Source of the DNA: Schleiferiaceae bacterium
GTDB taxonomy: Bacteria; Bacteroidota; Bacteroidia; Flavobacteriales; Schleiferiaceae
Direction: 5' to 3'
DNA: 53,190 bases
NCBI GenBank assembly: GCA_018401735.1
Contig: JAGYKI010000020.1
Location: 1 to 53,190, forward strand
Shown here: in pieces, positions 1-8,387 of the stretch
Numbering within the stretch: the first letter of the stretch is position 1
Layout of the letters: each line of letters starts with the position of its first letter
Notes under the pieces: model-generated
Database searches by the model: none
The model's input: the letters and a program-made list of their open reading frames with translations, nothing else
What the model was told of the DNA's origin: nothing
Made by a program: the position numbers and the translations under genes

Positions 1-71
1 TTTTTATTGAAAATCTGAGGCTATGATTTATAGTAGAACTCACGTTAAGTAGAGTCTTCTCAAAATTAAAG

Positions 72-128
72 ACCTGAGCTCAATTCAAAATTTGAATTTT
101 CAACTCAAAACTTGAATTGAACTCAGGT
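72..128 (-). terminator. Hairpin terminator after the PID-CTERM-like gene
   Basis: Positions 72-88 and 112-128 form a 17-bp inverted repeat with one mismatch (a possible G-U pair) around a 23-nt loop. The loop contains its own small AT-rich palindrome. It lies 17 bp past the stop of the minus-strand gene at 145-336. The minus strand continues into a T-rich but interrupted run, so this is a plausible intrinsic terminator rather than a textbook one. Confidence 0.6.
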
Positions 129-144
129 AAAAAATAACGGCTAT

Positions 145-336
145 TTATTCCTCGTAATCCCCCTTGCTTTTTAGAAAGGATTTACGCGCTCCATAAGCAG
201 CTCCAGCGGCAGCTAGAATTACCATACCTGGCAGCGGGGCTCTGTTTTCCGAATCTGGAGGAGCGGGTTGCGCAGCGAGAAATGATGAACTAAAGACTAA
301 GACTACAAGAATTAAAAAATGTTTAAGATTTAGCAT
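145..336 (-). CDS. Small exported protein with PID-CTERM-like C-terminus
   Basis: This encodes 63 residues. A signal peptide covers about residues 1-22, ending in FLAAQ with likely cleavage before Gln. A short Pro/Ser linker follows, then a C-terminal segment APLPGMVILAAAGAAYGARK and a charged tail. The pattern of a proline-rich turn, a hydrophobic run, AAGAAYG and basic residues closely resembles the PID-CTERM proteins that are common as tiny secreted genes in Flavobacteriia. Here the usual PIDGG entry motif is replaced by PLPGM. The function of that family is unclear; the C-terminal hydrophobic segment may act as a membrane or sorting anchor. The gene lies 24 bp downstream of the large T9SS cargo gene on the same strand and is probably co-transcribed with it. 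Family assignment rests on motif recognition only. Confidence 0.7.
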   Translation of the reverse strand: MLNLKHFLILVVLVFSSSFLAAQPAPPDSENRAPLPGMVILAAAGAAYGARKSFLKSKGDYEE

Positions 337-342
337 GACTAT

Positions 343-363
343 GGGTTTAGGGTTTAGGGTTTA
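343..363. repeat. Three perfect GGGTTTA repeats
   Basis: Three perfect head-to-tail copies of the heptamer GGGTTTA fill the spacer between the cargo gene's stop codon (361-363, part of the last repeat) and the start of the PID-CTERM-like gene at 336. The unit matches the plant-type telomere heptamer, but in a bacterial chromosome this is simply a short tandem repeat. Its length could vary by slippage and change the spacing between the two genes. Confidence 0.9.
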
Positions 364-3300
364 GCGAAGGTAAATTTTGAAGGATTGTGTTGCACCTGAG
401 CTGGATTTAAGCGACAATAGGAAAATGCCAGGAGAATGATCTGCAAGTGGAAGTTCGTAATGACTTTGCCCCGGCTCTAAGGTCCAACTTTGCATGACCT
501 GAGAGTTTAAGCTACTTAACTGTAATTTATTATAGCTTTCACTTAGAGCTGATAGGTTAATTTCAAGTTTACCACTTTGATTCTGAAAGGCTTGAAAAGA
601 AGAGTACCTATCTACGTTATGATCAACTCCTAAATCCTCAGTGCTTTTCAATTTCAGATAAAAACGAGCTGTATCGCTACCCACATGATTAATCACAAAT
701 GAATAAGCTTGGCTTTTTAAATCTCTTTCGAAAGCTGTTAGGCTATCAATTAAAATTATGGATAAATCACCGTTATCAAAAACGGTTGAATCTAGTAGAA
801 TACTATAATTACCTGTATGCCAAGCATCCACGCCTAAGGGTATTATCAACTCTGAATTTAGGTCTGAATTTAAAGTTTGGATGCTAAGCTGTTTTTGGTC
901 GGCAATGCTATAAAATGATTGATTTTGATTGGCCTTATAAATAGGAGCATCTACCCTTTCCTCATATTGCTTACTAGCACTTGAATCTAGTGCAATCAAG
1001 CACAAACTTTCTGCCTTATTCGAACGCAGACGTAGCGGTATTTTTTGATTCTGAGAATTAAACTTGTAAAAAGGCGTATTTGCTGTGGCCGGCGCAACAC
1101 GCATGCTATTATTAAAAACAAAACTATGCTGGCTATTTAAAGCAATATTCTGTGAAGCGCGAATAATAAAGCCCTGCATAGCGGGAATAATATTGGTCGG
1201 CGCTGCTTTCTTACTATTGCCAGCGCTTACCGCACCTTGATTATTCCAAACAGCGAACGCAGAATTTCCCTTGTCATTGGGACTAGCATCCCAATACCAA
1301 ATAGAGCCATGAATATTAGGATTTTCCGCCAGAAATAAATTAAAGTCAATGGCCGATGGATAAGGGTTTCCTAAGAAAATATATTCACCTGGGTTAAGAC
1401 TATCAATTTGCACTATAATGGGTCCATTATTTAACGTATCTCCCTGAAATACAACGGAATCGCTGAAATTTCTTAATTGTAGATTTAAAGGCAAATTTGG
1501 AGTTATAGCATAGGCTCTAGCTGCTTTCATCTTTCCGTTAATTTGGCTTTTATAACCTGGATTTAAACCACCCGATTGATAGTAATAGCGATCAAGTGGA
1601 TTTGTATTAGCAAAGCTGTTCTCGATAAGAGCATCTGCCAGAGGCGAAGACCAAAATTTGAATCGATCAGTAGCAGTTGCCTGATACGATCGCTTAATCT
1701 TATAGATTCCCCCTCCTGAATTAGGATTGCTTGAACTTGTATCTTTCTGAAGGATACTTGCCTTATTGGCGAGGGTGATCTCACCATCATTTACAATACT
1801 ATCCTCTATAAACAAGGTAGCACCATTAATCACTTCTAATTTAGCTTGGTTTAAAACCTGGAGATAGGCACAGTTTAGATCTGAACTTATGGTAGCAAAG
1901 CCAGACTGAACTACCACACTGTTTTGAGCGGTGCTAAAACCTTGTGGATTTTGAGGCAACCAACTGGTTCCATTAAAGGTAAAGTCTCCAGTGGCAAGTC
2001 CTGATTGATGCTCCCCTAAACGAGCACTAGAGCCAATAGCGGCGTTATCTACGATAGTATTAGACACTTCCACCCACTCTCCGCTGCCATCTAAAACGGC
2101 CATATTTCGTTGCGGCTGAAGAACCCAAGGTTTACGAAAAAAAGAAGTGTTTTCTCCCCAATTACCAATACTATAAATGCAATCCGTACGATTTTCCCAA
2201 TCAGGAGAATCAGAACAAATTGCCAAAGGATCATCGCCATTAAAAGCGAGGGCTCCCCCTGATATCCCGCTAGCATAAAGTGGCTTTGAAGCACTTGAAT
2301 GCTGCATCAAAATGGAAGTACCCGCGGCTAAAACCCCACTTAATTGATTACTGGAACTAGCGCTGGCGCTGGGCTGTGAAGTATTAGACCAACGAGCCAA
2401 ATAAAAGTTTGCCAGGTCAATAGCTGTATCGCCAACATTGCTAATTTCAATCCACTTATCATTGGATAGCCCCTCATAATATTGAGAAATGATTAAACTA
2501 GGACTGTTTGCTAAAAGGAAATCAAAGCTCTCCCCGATACTCCATTTCGTACCTTTTCGCGTAAAGACTTTAGCATAATAGTGTTGCCCGATACTAAGGT
2601 TGGTAATAGCTACCGAGTTGGATAGGCCATTGTAGACAGCTCGGGCTCCTGATGCCAAAGTTGCATTGATTGGATCAAGAAAAGAGTTAGAGTTTACATT
2701 AAACTGCCCGTAAATGGTATCATTAAAAGCAAAGTTATGGATGAACACGAGCACCTCATCTACACAGGATGGGGTAGTCCAATTTAAATTTAAAGTTGTG
2801 CCTTGTAATTGGTAATTCAGCGATTCAACATTTTGTGCTAAAAGCTCCCTTATAGCTATTGCAGCACTAGCTGCAGCATCACCCGATGTCTCTACAAATC
2901 TGTCAAACTTAAAATATGAACTGTCAAGCTTTGATATTCTTAAGCTATTCCCAATCTGTGCCGAGCAGTTCAAATCTATGCTAATGAAAAAATGTTCGAG
3001 TTTGTTTTTTTGAAGGGCTTTATTGATACCTAAAAACTCTATGCTCCCGCTACTATCAATATAATTACAAACACTTAATAGCTGATCATTTGCCGGGTTG
3101 AAAGTATTATCGGTAGAATGCCAAAATTTAAGGCTGGATATATCAGAAGGCTGGAAGTTTCCTTGTAAAAGGGCGTTTAAACTTACTAAGGAACAGGTCT
3201 TATGCCGGCTATTGATTTGAAAAGCATGCATAAGATGATTGGTGCTATCCTGGGCTAAGCTGTCCGTACGTGTAGCAAAATTGAAGTCGCTAAAAAGTAC

Positions 3301-4428
3301 TTGAGGTTTGAGCGCAACAATTTGATGGAAAAATAAATTCTGAAGGGAGTCAATCGACTGGCCCAGACTAAGGGTAATTACAGGCGCATCTACTCGAAAA
3401 GTGTGATTAACATTGGCATTGCTATCAATTTCGGTGAATAGCTTTAAAATAAGAGTATCATTAGCGGAAAGGCTAATATTCAAATTTCTAAATATCAATG
3501 TATCATTCAGCAAACTATCTTTTGGTAAAGTAGCGAGAACACTAGAGTTTACTGCTAAACCAGTGGTTATTGATCTTAATTGAAAAGATTGAAAATCGCT
3601 GGCAATCATGCTTCCGTTAAAAGGAAATGCTATATCTAAAAGAAGGCTATTGCCGTCCTTGGCAATTAATTGGTAGTCTTTAATGAGGTAAAGACTATCT
3701 CCTTGCTGAGCTGTGGTATTTAAACTATCACTAAAATCTTTTACAATAAGTTTTGCCGAAGAGCTCGAAGCGATGCTAAAAGGGCTATTTGAAATTGGTA
3801 AGATGGCAATACCATTTGAAACTTCTTCATGCCAATTGCTCGGATTTTGAATTAAACTAGCAAAATCACTGAAACTAGACTCACCCGTTCGAGGGCCATT
3901 ATAATAGCCTCCATCGGGACTGCTGGATTGATTAAATTGGATATAGGCTTGATTTTGAATCAAATCTGTAGCAGCGATATTCCCAGCCACATTAGATGAA
4001 TTTTCAATTACACATAGCCACTGGCTTACCACATTTTCATTAGGTCCTAAATAAGCTATTAAAGCATCACCACTTGCAGAGAGATTAAAGTTTCCGCTTA
4101 TATTTTGAATGCTTCCTAGGTTAGAACTAAGGCTAGCACTTGAACTAGCAGCGTTAATTATTACTATACTTCCTGCGACAGTAATGCCTGTATTGCTCCA
4201 TGCTAGAATACCCTCACCGCTATTCAGGCTAGTATCGTTTAAAACTTCATTATCTGAAAAATAGATTGTAGTGTTGGCGCTGATGGTACTCAAGGCTACA
4301 AAGGCAAAATCATCATTCCCATCGGCATTAAAAGCTACAAAGGAAATTTGTGGACTAGTACTTTGGCCACTCAAAGAGGAAAAAGTAAAAAACAGTAAAA
4401 AGCAGTAGTTTAAGGCTCTATTAATCAT
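361..4428 (-). CDS. Large secreted lamin-tail-domain protein with T9SS C-terminal signal
   Basis: This encodes about 1355 residues. The start was placed at 4428 because the protein then begins with a normal signal peptide (MINRALNYCFLLFF... SLSGQ); the open frame extends 17 codons further upstream without signal character. The N-terminal third is Ser/Asn-rich beta-strand sequence. A lamin-tail domain sits at about residues 640-805, with the typical pattern of WIEISNVGDTAIDLANF and a later GEWVEVSN. The last 80 residues have the form of a type A T9SS sorting domain, ending in a hydrophobic/polar beta pattern and FKIYLR. It should be exported by Sec and then moved across the outer membrane by T9SS, either anchored or released. 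Lamin-tail domains occur in many secreted bacterial proteins and nucleases, but no catalytic motif is visible here. The PID-CTERM-like gene follows directly. The T9SS and lamin-tail calls are firm; the biological role is unknown. Confidence 0.85.
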   Translation of the reverse strand: MINRALNYCFLLFFTFSSLSGQSTSPQISFVAFNADGNDDFAFVALSTISANTTIYFSDNEVLNDTSLNSGEGILAWSNTGITVAGSIVIINAASSSASLSSNLGSIQNISGNFNLSASGDALIAYLGPNENVVSQWLCVIENSSNVAGNIAATDLIQNQAYIQFNQSSSPDGGYYNGPRTGESSFSDFASLIQNPSNWHEEVSNGIAILPISNSPFSIASSSSAKLIVKDFSDSLNTTAQQGDSLYLIKDYQLIAKDGNSLLLDIAFPFNGSMIASDFQSFQLRSITTGLAVNSSVLATLPKDSLLNDTLIFRNLNISLSANDTLILKLFTEIDSNANVNHTFRVDAPVITLSLGQSIDSLQNLFFHQIVALKPQVLFSDFNFATRTDSLAQDSTNHLMHAFQINSRHKTCSLVSLNALLQGNFQPSDISSLKFWHSTDNTFNPANDQLLSVCNYIDSSGSIEFLGINKALQKNKLEHFFISIDLNCSAQIGNSLRISKLDSSYFKFDRFVETSGDAAASAAIAIRELLAQNVESLNYQLQGTTLNLNWTTPSCVDEVLVFIHNFAFNDTIYGQFNVNSNSFLDPINATLASGARAVYNGLSNSVAITNLSIGQHYYAKVFTRKGTKWSIGESFDFLLANSPSLIISQYYEGLSNDKWIEISNVGDTAIDLANFYLARWSNTSQPSASASSSNQLSGVLAAGTSILMQHSSASKPLYASGISGGALAFNGDDPLAICSDSPDWENRTDCIYSIGNWGENTSFFRKPWVLQPQRNMAVLDGSGEWVEVSNTIVDNAAIGSSARLGEHQSGLATGDFTFNGTSWLPQNPQGFSTAQNSVVVQSGFATISSDLNCAYLQVLNQAKLEVINGATLFIEDSIVNDGEITLANKASILQKDTSSSNPNSGGGIYKIKRSYQATATDRFKFWSSPLADALIENSFANTNPLDRYYYQSGGLNPGYKSQINGKMKAARAYAITPNLPLNLQLRNFSDSVVFQGDTLNNGPIIVQIDSLNPGEYIFLGNPYPSAIDFNLFLAENPNIHGSIWYWDASPNDKGNSAFAVWNNQGAVSAGNSKKAAPTNIIPAMQGFIIRASQNIALNSQHSFVFNNSMRVAPATANTPFYKFNSQNQKIPLRLRSNKAESLCLIALDSSASKQYEERVDAPIYKANQNQSFYSIADQKQLSIQTLNSDLNSELIIPLGVDAWHTGNYSILLDSTVFDNGDLSIILIDSLTAFERDLKSQAYSFVINHVGSDTARFYLKLKSTEDLGVDHNVDRYSSFQAFQNQSGKLEINLSALSESYNKLQLSSLNSQVMQSWTLEPGQSHYELPLADHSPGIFLLSLKSSSGATQSFKIYLR

Positions 4429-4596
4429 AAGTTTAGGTTTTAATTGATTGCTAAATACCAAAAAAAGTCTTGCTTCCAAGTACTTTTCTTAGTCCAACAA
4501 AAGTCCGCAATAAAACCTATTAGCAAATTGAGATAAACAATTAGTAAAAATTTAAATAAATGATTAACAATCTATTATAGAATTTGATAAAGACAA

Positions 4597-4621
4597 AAAG
4601 ACCCGCTTGTAGCGGGTCTTT
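4597..4621 (-). terminator. Intrinsic terminator after the AraC-type gene
   Basis: A perfect 10-bp stem (4597-4606 with 4612-4621, core GACCCGC/GCGGGTC) has a 5-nt loop. Read on the minus strand it continues into TTTTTGTCT, as expected for a terminator of the regulator gene that ends at 4728. It also separates that gene from the cargo gene start at 4428. The rest of the roughly 300-bp gap from 4429 to 4727 shows no other feature that I can support. Confidence 0.85.
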
Positions 4622-4727
4622 CCTGGATAACCAATAGACTCATTTGCTGCTATGCGAAAAGTCGTCTATGGTATTTTAAATATTTTGATCTATAGATAAA
4701 ACGGCTTAGCGTATTAATTGGTTTGGT

Positions 4728-5669
4728 CTAATCTAAATTATTTTTTAAGTTAAATTTATTTGGACTGATGCCATACTCTCTTTTGAAGGCCTTAGAAAAA
4801 GTGGGAAGGTCACTATAGCCTATTAATCCGGCAATTTCTTTTAGGCTAATTTCTTTACTTCTTATTAGCTCAATTGCTTTTTCCAAGCGCCAAATACTTA
4901 ATTGCTTGGTTGGAGAAATACCCATCGCGAGTTTGTACTGTCTTTGAAAGTGAAAATGTGAATAGCCTGCTAAATCGGCTAATGATTCTAAACTTAAGTT
5001 TTCGGGTAAATTTAAATGCATGTACTCATTTACCGTTGCAATCTTCTGCAAAAGCTCTTGTCTTGAAGTGCTGCTATAATCCTTTAGCCTTTCTGATGCC
5101 CAAAATAATTCGCTTGAGATACTATGAAACAAGCCATTTAATAATTGTATGAGAAGAATTTGTTGATCTTCCCTACTCAGAGGCTGTTCTGATTCTAATA
5201 AAGTAGTTAAGCGTAAAGTAAATATTTCTGCTAAATCGGAATCTTGTTTGAGTAATAACTCGGGCCATTCACTAATACTTTTAGGGAGGGAAGACTTTCG
5301 TTTTTGGGCCAGTTTTTCATTAACAAAGCACTCAATTTTTTTAGCGGGAATTTTAAGTAGTAAAAAAGCTGAGGTATCACACTTATTTGAATCTACGCAA
5401 GTGTTAGACAATAGAATTTGACCTTGCTTAATACCCACGGGCTTCCCTTGACGCCAATATGATTTTTGATCTTTCTTAAACACTAGTAAAAACAAATCTG
5501 CCTTTACTTGATAGCGCTTTCTCTGCTCCATCTCGTTTAATTTTATCTGATGTGATAAACCAAAACTCTCGGAGTTAAAACTATTATCTGCCCTAAATAC
5601 TTCCATTTCACAGAGTTTATTTGAGCAGCAGCTCTTAGCGGTTAATCGGTGATGTGCGAATTTTACCAA
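4728..5669 (-). CDS. AraC-family transcriptional regulator
   Basis: This encodes 313 residues. The last 100 or so carry the double helix-turn-helix of the AraC/XylS family: the first helix pair around NLSLESLADLAGYSHFHFQRQYK, then SLKEIAGLIGYSDLPTFSKAFKREYGISPNKF, which is a canonical second motif. The N-terminal 200 residues are not a recognisable sugar-binding cupin and include several cysteines (a CC and a nearby C near the N-terminus, plus CVDSNKC around residue 91), which might bind metal or sense redox; that is speculation. The start could instead be the internal Met at residue 22. The gene stands alone between two terminators, so it is probably its own transcription unit. Its targets are unknown. 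Confidence 0.9.
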   Translation of the reverse strand: MVKFAHHRLTAKSCCSNKLCEMEVFRADNSFNSESFGLSHQIKLNEMEQRKRYQVKADLFLLVFKKDQKSYWRQGKPVGIKQGQILLSNTCVDSNKCDTSAFLLLKIPAKKIECFVNEKLAQKRKSSLPKSISEWPELLLKQDSDLAEIFTLRLTTLLESEQPLSREDQQILLIQLLNGLFHSISSELFWASERLKDYSSTSRQELLQKIATVNEYMHLNLPENLSLESLADLAGYSHFHFQRQYKLAMGISPTKQLSIWRLEKAIELIRSKEISLKEIAGLIGYSDLPTFSKAFKREYGISPNKFNLKNNLD

Positions 5670-5740
5670 TCCCCCGCTCGAAATGTGTTAAAATTTTCAG
5701 TTTAACCTGTTTTTAACGAAAGTAGCGCGATATGTTAAAA

Positions 5741-5769
5741 AAAAGCCGCTCCCAATGGGAGCGGCTTTT
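5741..5769. terminator. Strong bidirectional terminator between lpdA and the AraC-type gene
   Basis: This is a perfect 13-bp stem (5741-5753 with 5757-5769, core AGCCGCTCCC) with a 3-nt loop and flanking A and T runs. It lies 22 bp past the lpdA stop on the minus strand, so it should end lpdA transcription before the regulator gene. Confidence 0.92.
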
Positions 5770-5791
5770 CTTAAGTATATGTAAGTAAAAC

Positions 5792-7180
5792 TTACAAGTG
5801 AATCACTTCATCATAAGCTGCTGCGGAAGCCTCCATTACCGCTTCACTCATCGTTGGGTGAGGATGCACGGACTTAATGATTTCCATACCGGTAGTTTCT
5901 AACTTTCGCGCAACAACAATCTCAGCAATCATTTCTGTTACATTAGCACCAATCATGTGGCAGCCTAAAAACTCGCCATATTTTGCATCGAAAATCACCT
6001 TTACGAAACCATCTTTATGACCAGCGGCGCTCGCTTTTCCACTAGCTGAGAAAGGGAATTTACCAACCTTAATCTCATAACCCGCTTCTTTGGCTGCTTT
6101 TTCTGTCATGCCCACGGAAGCAATTTCTGGAGAAGCATAAGTACAACCTGGGATATTACCATAATTAAGCGGTTCGGGATGATGGCCAGCGATTTTTTCT
6201 ACACAAATAATGCCTTCTGCGGAAGCAACATGTGCTAAAGCTTGTCCAGGAACACAGTCGCCAATAGCATAGTATCCATCAATACTAGTTTGGTAGAAAT
6301 CATCAACTACAACTTTGCCTTTTTCGGTTTTAATACCTACCTGCTCTAGGCCAATATTTTCAATATTAGCCTGTACGCCTACTGCTGATAATACGATATC
6401 GGCTTCTAAAACCTGCTCTCCTTTCGGTGTTTTCACAGTAACTTTACAACCTTCACCACTAGTATCTACATTAGTAACTTCACTAGAAGTCATAATTTTT
6501 ATACCCGCCTTTTTGAAGCTACGCTCCAATTGTTTTGAAACTTCTTCGTCTTCTACAGGAACAATATTAGGAAGGTATTCTACTACCGTAACTTCTGTGC
6601 CCATAGCATTGTAGAAATAGGCAAACTCAACGCCGATAGCCCCAGAACCTACTACTACTAATTTTTTAGGCTGCTCGGGAAGCACCATCGCCTGACGGTA
6701 ACCAATAATTTTTTTGCCATCTTGTTTTAAGTTAGGAAGCTCACGGCTGCGCGCACCTGTTGCAATAACAATATGGTTGGCAGAGATTTGGCTAACTTTT
6801 CCATTAGCGTCGGTAACCTCTAGTTTTTTACCTGGTAATAATTTACCATCGCCCATTATTACCTCAATCTTGTTCTTCTTCATTAAAAAGCCAATACCAT
6901 TGCTCATTCCTTGTGCAACGTTTCTACTGCGTTTTACTACCGCTCCAAAGTCTTTATCGGCATTTTCAACCTTTAATCCATAATCTTCAGCATGCTTGAT
7001 GTATTCAAAAACATTAGCACTTTTTAGTAGAGCTTTGGTAGGAATACATCCCCAGTTTAAGCAAATACCGCCTAAACTCTCTCTTTCAACAATCGCTGTT
7101 TTTAATCCTAATTGTGATGCTCTAATAGCGGTTACATATCCTCCGGGACCACTACCTAAAACGACTACATCAAATTCCAT
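5792..7180 (-). CDS. lpdA: Dihydrolipoyl dehydrogenase (E3)
   Basis: This FAD flavoprotein reoxidises dihydrolipoamide with NAD+ in the pyruvate and 2-oxoglutarate dehydrogenase complexes and the glycine cleavage system. The 462 residues match the usual family size. Visible motifs are the FAD-binding GSGPGG at residues 9-14, the redox-active disulfide C40-x4-C45 in GGICLNWGCIPTK, a second nucleotide-binding GSGAIGVEF, the FAD-contacting YAIGD, and the C-terminal HPHPTMSE, whose His441-Glu446 pair forms the catalytic dyad. The gene is not beside its E1/E2 partners, as is common for a shared E3. A terminator follows, and the nearest candidate promoter box on the minus strand is CAAATTTA on the plus strand at 7219-7226. 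Confidence 0.97.
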   Translation of the reverse strand: MEFDVVVLGSGPGGYVTAIRASQLGLKTAIVERESLGGICLNWGCIPTKALLKSANVFEYIKHAEDYGLKVENADKDFGAVVKRSRNVAQGMSNGIGFLMKKNKIEVIMGDGKLLPGKKLEVTDANGKVSQISANHIVIATGARSRELPNLKQDGKKIIGYRQAMVLPEQPKKLVVVGSGAIGVEFAYFYNAMGTEVTVVEYLPNIVPVEDEEVSKQLERSFKKAGIKIMTSSEVTNVDTSGEGCKVTVKTPKGEQVLEADIVLSAVGVQANIENIGLEQVGIKTEKGKVVVDDFYQTSIDGYYAIGDCVPGQALAHVASAEGIICVEKIAGHHPEPLNYGNIPGCTYASPEIASVGMTEKAAKEAGYEIKVGKFPFSASGKASAAGHKDGFVKVIFDAKYGEFLGCHMIGANVTEMIAEIVVARKLETTGMEIIKSVHPHPTMSEAVMEASAAAYDEVIHL

Positions 7181-7534
7181 ATGCTCTTTGTATTTATAGA
7201 TTCTCTATTTCGAAGGCGCAAATTTAATGGAAACCTCACTCAGATTCTAAATTAAAGCCCCAGATTTTAAATAAAAGGGAAAGACTGTGCTAGCAGGACC
7301 AGCATCAGGGCATAAAAGTTATAAGGTCAATGTACAGTTTACTAACCCTTAGAAAACCATAAGAGCCATGTGTTTCCTCCGGGAGCATTCTCAACTTTAC
7401 TTCAAGTTCACCAAGGCTGTAGTAGATAATTAATCCGTAGACCTTATTTATAAAATACATTGACTAAATCTTTCACTTGAAATCCCTTCCCCTAAACTTT
7501 CAGCCTTTATATTTGAACTACTAAACTCAAAATA
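7181..7534. other. Intergenic region between divergent lpdA and small membrane protein gene
   Basis: About 350 bp contain no gene that I can support. The left end holds a possible minus-strand -7 box for lpdA (TAAATTTG, 7226-7219). The right end holds a plus-strand -7 box at 7508-7515. The middle (about 7260-7440) has no convincing hairpin, RNA gene or repeat. Confidence 0.6.
7508..7515 (+). promoter_or_regulatory. Bacteroidota -7 promoter box TATATTTG
   Basis: This is a perfect match to the TAnnTTTG consensus used by the Bacteroidota primary sigma factor, 19 nt before the ATG at 7535. I see no matching TTG -33 element at the preferred distance, so the call rests on the -7 box and its position alone. 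Confidence 0.55.
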
Positions 7535-7966
7535 ATGGAAGAAAAAGAACAATTTAATGGCTTATTATTGGGCCAGCTGGCTAAAATCAAGCGTTGGACT
7601 AAATTCTTATCAGTACTTAGTTATATCGCTACCGTCTTAATGGTTGTTATTGGCGTAGTAATGGGAGTATTTGGCAGCAACCTCTCTTCATTGGGGGATG
7701 CGTACTCTGCAGTACCAGGACCTTTATTTGCAATTTTGTATTTAGCAGGAGCAGCCTTGTATTATTTCAGTGCGAGGTATCTTAATGATATGTCTAAATC
7801 TGCCGACATGGCCGCCTACACTTCTGAAACTAATCACATCGAAAGTCTAATCGCTGCAACTGCTAAACTTTTTTCCTTTTGGGGAATAGTTACCGCGATT
7901 GCTCTTGCCTTATACTTCTTGATAATAATCCTTGCTATCATTATGGGCATCGCTGGCCTTGGATAA
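7535..7966 (+). CDS. Small membrane protein, DUF5362-like
   Basis: This encodes 143 residues with three hydrophobic spans: about residues 22-48, 62-80 and 107-140. Between them is a soluble stretch (ARYLNDMSKSADMAAYTSETNHIESLIAAT). The start MEEKEQFNGLLLGQLAKIKRWTKFLSVLSYIATVLMV resembles the DUF5362 family of Bacteroidota inner-membrane proteins, including the soluble segment before the last helix. The function of that family is not known. It faces ridA tail to tail with only 12 bp between the stops. Confidence 0.6.
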   Translation: MEEKEQFNGLLLGQLAKIKRWTKFLSVLSYIATVLMVVIGVVMGVFGSNLSSLGDAYSAVPGPLFAILYLAGAALYYFSARYLNDMSKSADMAAYTSETNHIESLIAATAKLFSFWGIVTAIALALYFLIIILAIIMGIAGLG

Positions 7967-7978
7967 TAGTATAAAATA

Positions 7979-8362
7979 TTAAGGAATTATAGCTATCGCC
8001 GAAATTTCCACATTCACATCTTTAGGAAGACGCGCTACCTCTACCGTTTCGCGTGCCGGTGCCGCGTCTTCATTAAAATAAGTACCGTAAACTGAATTAA
8101 TTTCTGCGAATTGATTCATGTCTTTAATAAAGATGCTACACTTTATTACCGCGGAAAAATCCGTTCCCGCTGCAATAAGTACGGCCGCTAAGTTTTTCAT
8201 TACTAAATTTGTTTCGCTTTTAATATCTTCAGTTTCTAATAAACCCGTTTGTGGGTTAATAGCGATTTGACCGGAAGTGAAAAGCATATTTCCAGCTACT
8301 ACAGCCTGAGAGTAAGGGCCGATTGGTGCTGGTGCCTGATTTGTATTGATAATTTTTTTCAT
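7979..8362 (-). CDS. ridA: RidA-family reactive enamine/imine deaminase
   Basis: This encodes 127 residues from the start chosen at 8362 (MKKIINTNQAPAPIGPYSQ), the typical N-terminus of YjgF/YER057c/UK114 proteins; a longer frame of 16 extra codons lacks similarity. Key residues are in place: GPYSQ at 15-19, Arg104 in APARETVEV and Glu119, equivalents of E. coli RidA Arg105 and Glu120. The enzyme hydrolyses 2-aminoacrylate and related enamines released by PLP enzymes, protecting PLP-dependent metabolism. The gene starts only 25 bp from the divergent pabA/trpG gene, so the two promoters must lie in each other's 5' coding ends. Confidence 0.95.
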   Translation of the reverse strand: MKKIINTNQAPAPIGPYSQAVVAGNMLFTSGQIAINPQTGLLETEDIKSETNLVMKNLAAVLIAAGTDFSAVIKCSIFIKDMNQFAEINSVYGTYFNEDAAPARETVEVARLPKDVNVEISAIAIIP

Positions 8363-8370
8363 CACATTTG
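8340..8370 (+). promoter_or_regulatory. Candidate pabA/trpG promoter inside the ridA 5' end
   Basis: TTTG at 8340-8343 is separated by 19 nt from CACATTTG at 8363-8370. This fits the Bacteroidota TTTG-N19-TAnnTTTG layout with one mismatch in the -7 box. The start codon lies 17 nt downstream at 8388. Most of the promoter overlaps the first codons of the divergent ridA gene. Confidence 0.4.
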
Positions 8371-8387
8371 TTTTGGAGCCCGAAGGT

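Noticed and set aside
343..363. Telomere or chromosome-end sequence
   Set aside because: Only three copies, between two genes on a bacterial chromosome.
7181..7534. RNA gene or riboswitch in the lpdA gap
   Set aside because: No stable stems or known motif visible.
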